From Segetibacter sp. (lineage in GTDB: Bacteria > Bacteroidota > Bacteroidia > Chitinophagales > Chitinophagaceae), in NCBI GenBank assembly GCA_030146445.1, contig JASLBT010000304.1, positions 1 to 11,707 of the forward strand: a stretch of 11,707 nt of DNA, read 5' to 3'. The position numbers were made by a program, and so were the translations under genes. The number at the start of each line of letters is the position of its first letter. Positions within the stretch are counted from its first letter, which is position 1. Below, piece by piece: positions 1 through 5,879 of this stretch. The notes beneath the pieces are model-generated. The model was not told where the DNA came from and ran no database searches. It worked only from the letters and a program-made list of their open reading frames with translations.

Positions 1-166
1 CTTCCGGAAAAAATTTAAAAAGGAGCTTATCGCCGAGCGTGATCTTGTACACATCGTTGGCCCAATAGATCAATACTCCACTCCAGATCATACATGCCAG
101 AACGGGGAAGTTAATCCAGTGAAACCACCGTATGGCCAGCGGGTGTTTCTTAACGATGCTTTTCAT
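1..166 (-). CDS. Cytochrome b/b6-domain (b561-like) membrane protein, 5' part only
   Basis: The reading frame starts at an ATG at 166-164 and runs leftward off the window, giving 55 residues with no stop. The sequence begins MKSIVKKHPLAIRWFHWINF and continues into a hydrophobic stretch (about residues 18-35) rich in Leu, Ile and Trp. The pattern of a basic N-terminus, then R-W-x-H-W, then a membrane helix is typical of the first helix of cytochrome b561 / nickel-hydrogenase cytochrome b (PF01292-type) proteins, and His16 is the expected haem ligand. Such proteins pass electrons between the quinone pool and a periplasmic or membrane partner, often a molybdopterin oxidoreductase. Here the partner is not visible. 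The gene lies 72 bp downstream of msrB on the same strand, so the two may be co-transcribed. The family assignment rests on the N-terminus alone; subfamily and partner cannot be determined. Confidence 0.75.
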   Translation of the reverse strand, partial: MKSIVKKHPLAIRWFHWINFPVLACMIWSGVLIYWANDVYKITLGDKLLFKFFPE

Positions 167-182
167 ATTTGAAAAATACAGG

Positions 183-199
183 TTTGAAGCGGCTTCAAA
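183..199 (-). repeat. Short inverted repeat between msrB and the cytochrome b gene
   Basis: The arms TTTGAAG (183-189) and CTTCAAA (193-199) form a perfect 7-bp inverted repeat around a 3-base centre. In the direction of msrB transcription it is followed by CCTGTATTTTTC just before the cytochrome b start. It could be a weak terminator or attenuator between the two genes, or an operator. The stem is AT-rich and the T-run is imperfect, so a regulatory role is inference. Confidence 0.3.
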
Positions 200-238
200 A
201 CAAGCTCCGGAACTTATCAAGTTAGATGGAAACCGATC

Positions 239-712
239 TTAGTTTTTTACAAATTTCAGCGAGGCCGAATTCATACAATAGCGGAGCCCCGTTGGTTTGG
301 GGCCGTCATCAAACACGTGTCCCAGATGCGAACCACACTTGCTGCAATGCACTTCATCCCTAACCATTCCATATGCATCGTCGGACGACACTTCTACATT
401 CTTTGCCACGGAAGGCATGTAAAAGCTTGGCCAGCCGGTGCCGCTTTCGAACTTTGTATCACTTCTAAACAATTCGGCCCCACAGCCGATGCAATAGTAA
501 GTACCCTTTGCATGGTTGTCGTGGTAAGCATTACGGAACGGGGTTTCCGTACCCTGCTCACGTGCAACATGGTATTGTTCGGAAGTTAAAATCTTGCGCC
601 ACTCAGCCTCGGTTTTTGTGACCGGAAACTTTTTCTGGTTGGTCTTGGATTGCGCCTGGCTGCACGAAGTTGCCAGGGCAGCCAGGAACACAAAGCATAA
701 AATCATTCTCAT
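239..712 (-). CDS. msrB: Peptide-methionine (R)-S-oxide reductase MsrB, lipoprotein form
   Basis: This enzyme reduces the R epimer of methionine sulfoxide in proteins back to methionine. The 157-residue product has the full MsrB signature: zinc-binding pairs Cys74-x-x-Cys77 and Cys123-x-x-Cys126, the substrate loop GTGWPSFY (91-98), the run HCSKCGSHLGHVFDDGP (122-138), and the catalytic Cys146 in RYCMNSASLKF. The first 17 residues (MRMILCFVFLAALATSC) form a hydrophobic signal ending in a lipobox-like A-T-S-C. The protein is therefore probably a lipoprotein anchored in the envelope rather than the cytosolic form. The lipobox has Ala instead of Leu at -3, so the anchor is likely but not certain. 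The ATG at 712-710 is used; an in-frame Met at residue 3 is an alternative and would not change the signal. The cytochrome b gene follows on the same strand, and a small membrane-protein gene diverges upstream. Confidence 0.95.
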   Translation of the reverse strand: MRMILCFVFLAALATSCSQAQSKTNQKKFPVTKTEAEWRKILTSEQYHVAREQGTETPFRNAYHDNHAKGTYYCIGCGAELFRSDTKFESGTGWPSFYMPSVAKNVEVSSDDAYGMVRDEVHCSKCGSHLGHVFDDGPKPTGLRYCMNSASLKFVKN

Positions 713-777
713 GGTAATTCGTTTGAAGTTGTTGTAAAGTTACGCTTACCCGGGCCGGCTGGATTTACAAGTATTAT

Positions 778-785
778 TACTTTTG
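778..785 (+). promoter_or_regulatory. Bacteroidota -7 promoter element before the 820-996 gene
   Basis: TACTTTTG matches the Bacteroidota sigma-ABfr -7 consensus TAnnTTTG exactly and lies 34 bases upstream of the ATG at 820. I see no clear -33 TTTG at the usual spacing. The motif has six fixed bases, so a few chance matches are expected in a window of this length; position is what makes this one credible. Confidence 0.4.
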
Positions 786-819
786 CAGAACCATCTGTTA
801 AAACAGGTGTTACTATGTT

Positions 820-996
820 ATGGGAATTTTCAGACAAGTCGCCGAGTACCTCTACCTAAGAAAAAGGGATCCAAATGCTCCCCATACACCGTGGATGAAA
901 TATATGCATGGAATGAACCGGATCTCAATCCTGATGTTTGTTATTGCATTGCTTATTATTTTGTTCAAAGTTGTGATACTGCCTTTATTCCGTTAA
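820..996 (+). CDS. Small conserved-looking membrane protein (58 aa), DUF6728-like
   Basis: The frame starts at ATG 820 and stops at TAA 994-996. The product begins MGIFRQVAEYLYLRKRDPNA, continues through a short polar stretch with a W-M-K-Y-M-H-G-M-N-R-I-S motif (residues 25-36), and ends in a strongly hydrophobic helix (about 35-56) closing with FR. This layout (amphipathic N-terminus, R-D-P-N, M-H-x-x-N-R-I-S, single C-terminal membrane helix) is what I remember of a family of roughly 55-60-residue Bacteroidota proteins of unknown function, DUF6728. That match is from memory, not a search. A longer open frame (783-1007) covers the same DNA but gives a protein with no recognisable features, so the shorter frame is the real one in my judgement. 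A good -7 promoter motif lies just upstream. The gene diverges from msrB and converges on lpxB. Function unknown; probably an inner-membrane protein. Confidence 0.8.
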   Translation: MGIFRQVAEYLYLRKRDPNAPHTPWMKYMHGMNRISILMFVIALLIILFKVVILPLFR

Positions 997-1075
997 CTAG
1001 CTTTTAGCTTGCCCCGGACCTGTTGCAATCACGGGTAGATGGTAGAGAGCACTTCGATGTTACGAGGCCGACATG

Positions 1076-2215
1076 TTAGCTGTTAAGTATCGACCTGGCC
1101 GGTTTTACCGCCGAAACAAATTCATAAACAATGCGGGCAGCGTTCGCAGATGCGTGACCGCCCAACGACAGCAGTCGCCTCAGGGCCGCATAATCGTTTT
1201 TCAACTCGCCTATCCGTACAGGATTACCAATTAGCTCCGCTAATTCCCTTACACAATTTGCCGTGTTCATTTCATGCTGAATTAATTCTTTCACCACCAG
1301 TTTATCCATGATCAGGTTGACCAGGGATATGTACTTCACCTTTATAACGCGTTTGGCAATTTCGTACGATACCGGGTTGGCCTTATAGCAAACCACTTCC
1401 GGAACATTAAAAAGCGCAGTTTCAAGCGTTGCGGTACCGCTGGTAACAAGAGCCGCAGATGCCTGGTTCAAAAGGTTGTAAGTGCCACCGCTGACTGCTG
1501 AAACGTTCGCATACGGAAGCATAAAAGGTTCATAAAAGCTTTCCTCTAAACCAGGGGCGCGGGCAACAATAAACTGGTACTCGTTAAATGTTTTACTTAC
1601 CTCGAGCATGATGGGAAGTTTTTTTGCAATCTCCTGTTTTCTGCTCCCCGGAAGCAAAGCGACGATTTTTTTTCCTGGCGCAAGCGGTTCTTTCGCTCCT
1701 TGTTGTCTAAACTCCTCTATGGTCTCGACAAGCGGATGTCCTACGTATTCAACTTTGTAATCGAACTTACCATAGTAATCTTTTTCAAATGGAAGAATAA
1801 CCAGCATCTTGTCTACACACGCTTTGATAATCTTTACGCGCTTTTCTTTCCACGCCCAAACCTGCGGTGAAATATAGTATACTGTTCTTAACCCCTGTTG
1901 CTTTGCCCATTCAACGATCTTGATGTTAAAGCCGGGGTAGTCAATGAGCACAACGACATCGGGGCCATAGTTCAGAATATCCTGTTTACAAAAACGGATA
2001 TTCTTCAATATGGTACCAAGGTTTGCAACAACTTCAATAAACCCCATAAATGCAAGATCCCGGTAGTGTTTCACCAGGGCTGCACCTGCTGCTTGCATAA
2101 GGTCGCCTCCCCAACAGCGGATGTCGGCATTTTTATCCTGTTCATGTAAATGTTTTATCAGGTTACTGCCGTGCAAGTCGCCGCTTGCTTCACCGGCTAT
2201 CAGGTAATATTTCAT
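1076..2215 (-). CDS. lpxB: Lipid-A-disaccharide synthase LpxB
   Basis: LpxB, a GT19 glycosyltransferase at the cytoplasmic face of the inner membrane, joins UDP-2,3-diacylglucosamine to lipid X to form the tetraacyl disaccharide of lipid A, releasing UDP. The 379-residue product is close to the usual family length (E. coli 382). Visible family motifs are the N-terminal AGEASGD (7-13), IDYPGFN (91-97, whose Asp matches the essential Asp of the E. coli enzyme), YYISPQVWAWKEKR (113-126), YVGHPLVE (157-164), LLPGSRKQEI (187-196), and the donor-binding SGTATLE loop (259-265). The ATG start at 2215 puts the GEASGD motif at its normal distance from the N-terminus. In many Bacteroidota lpxB follows surE; here no surE is present within the window and the gene appears transcribed alone, with the response-regulator gene diverging 212 bp upstream. 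Confidence 0.97.
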   Translation of the reverse strand: MKYYLIAGEASGDLHGSNLIKHLHEQDKNADIRCWGGDLMQAAGAALVKHYRDLAFMGFIEVVANLGTILKNIRFCKQDILNYGPDVVVLIDYPGFNIKIVEWAKQQGLRTVYYISPQVWAWKEKRVKIIKACVDKMLVILPFEKDYYGKFDYKVEYVGHPLVETIEEFRQQGAKEPLAPGKKIVALLPGSRKQEIAKKLPIMLEVSKTFNEYQFIVARAPGLEESFYEPFMLPYANVSAVSGGTYNLLNQASAALVTSGTATLETALFNVPEVVCYKANPVSYEIAKRVIKVKYISLVNLIMDKLVVKELIQHEMNTANCVRELAELIGNPVRIGELKNDYAALRRLLSLGGHASANAARIVYEFVSAVKPARSILNS

Positions 2216-2352
2216 ACTGGTACCGAGTCACGTATTTTAAATGCAAATTATGTGATAACCTCCTTGATCCTATAAATCGTTTTTAGGATGACGATAATCA
2301 TCAGCCCGGGCGACTCATGAAGAGGCTGAGTTTGATTTTACGTGTATAATCT

Positions 2353-2385
2353 TCAATCCGATATCATGGACAGAATATCAATCCG
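2353..2385. repeat. Paired TCAATCCG direct repeats upstream of the response regulator
   Basis: TCAATCCG occurs at 2353-2360 and again at 2378-2385, start to start 25 bp, with the palindrome GATATC just after the first copy. The pair lies in the 212-bp gap between the divergent lpxB and response-regulator genes, 43 bp before the latter's ATG. It could be a binding site for a regulator, possibly the response regulator's cognate system, but chance cannot be excluded. The rest of this gap shows a 6-bp inverted repeat (2301-2306 with 2324-2329) and nothing else I can assign. Confidence 0.25.
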
Positions 2386-2427
2386 GATTTCGCAACAAAG
2401 GTTAATATTGCTAAACAAACCAGAAGC

Positions 2428-2853
2428 ATGTCAAAACTTGGACCTATAGTCATTGTCGACGATGACCAGGATGATTGGGAAATTTACGAGATGGTTTTCC
2501 AGGAACTAGACGTCAAAAACCCGGTTCGTTTCTTTGACCTTTGCCAGGATGCCTTCGATTACCTCTGCACCACCGCTGAGGCGCCTTTTCTCATTATCTG
2601 CGACGTAAATATGCCACGCATGAATGGAATTGAGTTCCGGCAGAAAATTACGGGCAGCGAAACTTTGCGGCGGAAAAGTATCCCCTTCATTTTTATGTCA
2701 ACTACCGCGGCACAGGGCGTTGTGGAGGAGGCTTATGTACTTACGGTTCAGGGGTTTTTTGAAAAAGGAAAAACGATAGATCTCACGAGAGACACGCTCA
2801 GACTTATTGTAGAATATTGGTCGAAGTGCAGGCATCCAAATACCCATAAATAG
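2428..2853 (+). CDS. Single-domain response regulator (CheY-like receiver)
   Basis: The 141-residue product consists of one receiver (REC) domain with no output domain. Visible features are the acidic pocket VDDD (10-13), the phospho-acceptor Asp59 in ICDVNMPRMNGIEF (57-70), the Ser/Thr switch region at the end of a beta strand in PFIFMSTTA (86-94), and the conserved Lys113 in GFFEKGKT. All catalytic residues are therefore present. In Bacteroidota, stand-alone receivers of this type often work with hybrid or PAS-containing histidine kinases in phosphorelays. No kinase gene is in the window, so the partner and signal are unknown. The start at ATG 2428 places the first beta strand immediately after a short leader, as expected. 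The stop codon is separated by only four bases from the stop of the convergent T9SS gene, so the two transcripts probably overlap. Confidence 0.93.
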   Translation: MSKLGPIVIVDDDQDDWEIYEMVFQELDVKNPVRFFDLCQDAFDYLCTTAEAPFLIICDVNMPRMNGIEFRQKITGSETLRRKSIPFIFMSTTAAQGVVEEAYVLTVQGFFEKGKTIDLTRDTLRLIVEYWSKCRHPNTHK

Positions 2854-2857
2854 TGCA

Positions 2858-5467
2858 CTAACGTAAAAGGATCACCGTTCCTTTTGCGTGGTACGTCTTG
2901 CCGGTGTAGTCTACACCATTTACCATCCAAACAAACGTACCTGGTGCCTGCGGAGTTCCGCCGATTGTTCCATCCCAGCCCCTTTCATTTCCCGCATTAA
3001 TAAAAACCCGTTGCCCCCAACGGTTAAACACGCTAAACTCCATCTGTCGCATGCCTGCAGCAACTGGTAGCAGCAAATCGTTTTTACCGTCTGCATTAGG
3101 CGTGAAAGCATTTGGCACAAAGACCGTTGGACCAGTTTTATAAACGTTGACGGTAACATAAGCTGAGTCAACGCAACCTTCTTCGTATACGAGAACTTTA
3201 TAGCGAACAGAACTTGTGCTTTGATCGTACATTCCTGTCGGATCGGGAACATTTGCGTTATTGAGACCGGTAGCCGGAGACCAGTAATACAAAGAACCAC
3301 CGGTTGCCTGAAGTTGAAGTGGTTGGCCGGCAATTGCTGATGTATCGTTTCCCGCGGACGCGTTTAGATCCGCTAATACCTTTATGACAACCGTGTCGGT
3401 ACCAGGTTTGGGACAGCCCTGGTTGTCAAAGGCATTCAGAATGTAGGCAGTTGTTTGTACCGGCCGCGCGATGGGGTTTGAAATCGCCGGATTGCTCAAT
3501 GATCCTGGCGGGCTCCATTTTAACGACATACCATTCGTTGAGCCATTTAGTTGCGTGTTTTGATCGAAGCAAATCGTTTTATCAGGTCCGGCATTTGCGG
3601 TAGGGTAGGGCACCGTTGAAACGACTACCTGTTCTTTGGCCTGGCAGCTTCCAATTGACGCAGTGACCTCGTACACCGTTGTATTATTTGTAACCGCAAC
3701 GGGGTTTGCGGCAGTAGGATTGCTAAGCTGTGTGGCCGGCGTCCAGGAATAACGGAAACCATCTGAAACAATTTGCATTCGGATGCTGTCTGAACTGCAT
3801 ATTGTAGTGTCGTTCATCGCCCGCAGGTTGACGCGATCTGTTACCCGCACAGTGACAGAGTCGTTGTTAATGCAGCCGTTATCATTCAGGCTTACGTAAT
3901 ATTTAGTGGTGATCCCCGGCGCAACAGTGGGTGTCGGCGTATTACCATCTCTTATGTTGAGATTAGGCGTCCAGGTGTAGTTGCCGCCGCCACGTGCAAT
4001 CAATTGGACCTGGTCAGGTGTGCAAATAAGCGTGTCCTTAAACGCGAGTTGAACCGGTGGTTTTTCAACAATTGAAACCGTTTTATACAAAGTGTCACGG
4101 CAACCATTTGTCGTGGTCACCTTTAATTTTGCTGGTTTCTGCCCCATAGAAGGATAAGTATAAACAGGACTCTGTTTATCTGAAATGTCACCAAATGTAG
4201 ACGGCTCACCAAAATCCCAGCTCCATGAATTAATGGTGCCATAAAGGGTTGTGCTGATATCGGTAAATGCGGTGGGCTTATTTATGCAGATACCACCATA
4301 GGTAAAATCAGTTACCATACCCGGATAAACCCGCACCACCGATTGGGTAGAATCGCTGCATCTCTGGCCTTGGTTGATCGCCAGCTTGATGGTATAAAGT
4401 CCAGTGTCTGAAAAGGTGTAGGATGGCGCAAGTGAGGCTGAGTTAAGAATAGTGGTACCCGTGGAATTTACCAGCTGCCACATGGTGGTTGTAATTAGTG
4501 GGCTCGTAGATATATTCGACAAGGTGAGGGTGTTTGAACCTTTACAAAGCAGGTACTCGGGTTCAAGCAAGGCAGCAGCCACCTGGCATGGCGCGATATT
4601 GATCTGTAGGTCCTTGCGCTGTGTTGCTATCAGTTGGCCATTTCTTATCTCCTGCACGCAGACTGTCACTACGTAAACGCCACTGGGCGGGGCTATGCCC
4701 GTAATTAAACCAGTAGTAGCATTGATCTGCACATTTGGTCCTAAAGGCGAAGAACCGTTAAATCCTGAACCATAGGGTACCGACTGGTAGGGCGGAGGTA
4801 ACGTTGGTCCTGCATTTCCGGGGCCGCCTATGTTGCCAACTCCCTGGTAAGCATTACAGAAGCTGTATCTGAGCAGATCCCCGTCCTTGTCTGTAGCTGC
4901 AAAACTATAGCTGAACTGGTTGTTCGCGCATACGATCACGAGATCGCTGCCTATGAATATCGCACTGTTGTTTTCAGTTCCGTTCACTACAGGGCTGGTA
5001 CCAGGAATTTCGGCGGTATATAAAGCACCAATCTGGCTGTACCCGTAGATGAGGTTACTGATTCCATTGATCCTGTAGTTGACCTGGCTGGATAGGACAT
5101 ATCCGGAGGCGGATGCGGGTAACGACAAGTTAAAATTGAAATATCCCACTTCGTAACAAACCACGGGAGGATTGGTGATACACGGATCAGCATCGGCAAG
5201 ACTGATGGTTTCTGTGCGTGCAAGAGGCACACTAAGGTCGGTGACACGGCTATTGGTTGACTTATTAAATACCGAAATCACGGTAGGATCGTTGAACCGG
5301 CGACCACTGTTACAGCGCATGAATAACTTAAGCGTGCCGGTATACTGGTATAATCCTCCTGAAACTCCGGTGAATGTATATGACATTTCGCCGCCGGTAA
5401 TATGATCAGCTTTAGCAGATGTCCATACAAATAACAGCAAAAGAAATCCCGTGATACATTTCTTCAT
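2858..5467 (-). CDS. Secreted multi-domain (Ig/PKD-like repeat) protein with T9SS type B sorting domain
   Basis: I start this gene at ATG 5467 (869 residues); extending it by one codon uses a TTG at 5470 and adds nothing. A signal peptide ends near TSAKA/DHITGG (cleavage about 20/21). The mature start DHITGGEMSYTF is a familiar opening of large Bacteroidota surface proteins annotated as gliding-motility-associated. Then come a cadherin-like segment (about 185-295), a PKD-like domain (about 385-468, with SWSWDFGEPS), and four Ig-like repeats of about 70-75 residues (about 474-776) sharing Y/W-x-W-x-P, L-x-N and N-P landmarks. The last about 88 residues, starting FVPNAFTPNADGKND and containing FNRWGQRVF and the W-D-G motif, are the T9SS type B C-terminal domain (CHU_C type). 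This directs export across the outer membrane and surface attachment or release. No enzyme domain is visible, so an adhesive or structural role is likely. No PorP/SprF-like partner gene lies nearby. Confidence 0.92.
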   Translation of the reverse strand: MKKCITGFLLLLFVWTSAKADHITGGEMSYTFTGVSGGLYQYTGTLKLFMRCNSGRRFNDPTVISVFNKSTNSRVTDLSVPLARTETISLADADPCITNPPVVCYEVGYFNFNLSLPASASGYVLSSQVNYRINGISNLIYGYSQIGALYTAEIPGTSPVVNGTENNSAIFIGSDLVIVCANNQFSYSFAATDKDGDLLRYSFCNAYQGVGNIGGPGNAGPTLPPPYQSVPYGSGFNGSSPLGPNVQINATTGLITGIAPPSGVYVVTVCVQEIRNGQLIATQRKDLQINIAPCQVAAALLEPEYLLCKGSNTLTLSNISTSPLITTTMWQLVNSTGTTILNSASLAPSYTFSDTGLYTIKLAINQGQRCSDSTQSVVRVYPGMVTDFTYGGICINKPTAFTDISTTLYGTINSWSWDFGEPSTFGDISDKQSPVYTYPSMGQKPAKLKVTTTNGCRDTLYKTVSIVEKPPVQLAFKDTLICTPDQVQLIARGGGNYTWTPNLNIRDGNTPTPTVAPGITTKYYVSLNDNGCINNDSVTVRVTDRVNLRAMNDTTICSSDSIRMQIVSDGFRYSWTPATQLSNPTAANPVAVTNNTTVYEVTASIGSCQAKEQVVVSTVPYPTANAGPDKTICFDQNTQLNGSTNGMSLKWSPPGSLSNPAISNPIARPVQTTAYILNAFDNQGCPKPGTDTVVIKVLADLNASAGNDTSAIAGQPLQLQATGGSLYYWSPATGLNNANVPDPTGMYDQSTSSVRYKVLVYEEGCVDSAYVTVNVYKTGPTVFVPNAFTPNADGKNDLLLPVAAGMRQMEFSVFNRWGQRVFINAGNERGWDGTIGGTPQAPGTFVWMVNGVDYTGKTYHAKGTVILLR

Positions 5468-5879
5468 CAAGCCAGCATTTCTGTTTTTAAAGCAAACCCG
5501 AACAACAATAAATGAAGTATACCTTGAAAATACGGTTTTTTACCCATTCGGATGTCTGGCTTAGAAATAAGATAATGCGTAGACCTGCCGATAATAGTTG
5601 CGTGAGCGAGGCGATACCCTGCCGGGAATCTTAACTAACATAAGACCCCCGTTTTACGATAGAAAGCACCGATAGGGCAGAGGTAAACCTGTGAGCATGC
5701 CTACCCATCAAAACAAGTGGCTGGTTGACAGTCGGGACGGGAGTGGCCTACTAACAGTTGCGAGCAGCTACCCACCATGGCAAATAGAATTCCAGCGAGG
5801 GCGTCGCGGAGAAAGCTCTTAATTAAACCATATCGATTGCTGTACGGAAACTACCTGCGCAAATTCATTATATAATCCA
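5468..5879. other. 412-bp non-coding gap with several potential hairpins
   Basis: No credible reading frame exists here on either strand. The stretch from about 5580 to 5820 is richer in G and C than its flanks and full of stops. Possible helices on the plus strand are: CGGG + TCTTA (5623-5633) with TAAGA + CCCG (5641-5651), loop ACTAACA; GAT-A-GGG (5671-5677) with CCCATC (5704-5709), enclosing a smaller hairpin CA-AGG/CCT-TG (5678-5693, loop TAAA); AGTTG/CAGCT (5756-5769, loop CGAG); and TCC-A-GCGA/TCGC-GGA (5791-5810). Short direct repeats also occur: ACTAACA at 5634 and 5751, AGTTGCG at 5596 and 5756, and CTACCCAYCA at 5701 and 5769. It contains the upstream region of the 2858-5467 gene. 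It may hold a structured RNA, a long leader, or a decayed element; I do not recognise any known RNA family in it. Confidence 0.4.

Noticed and set aside
783..1007. 74-codon plus-strand open frame
   Set aside because: It starts with no supporting signal and gives a Cys- and Tyr-rich product without features, while the overlapping 820-996 frame encodes a family-like membrane protein.
2301..2329. Terminator from TCAGCC/GGCTGA inverted repeat
   Set aside because: The 17-base loop is large, the stem is only 6 bp, and it lies upstream of both divergent genes, with no gene for it to terminate.
5468..5879. tmRNA, RNase P RNA, SRP RNA or group II intron remnant in the T9SS gene gap
   Set aside because: None of the invariant landmarks of these RNAs that I know is present on either strand, so I left it as an unassigned, possibly structured gap.
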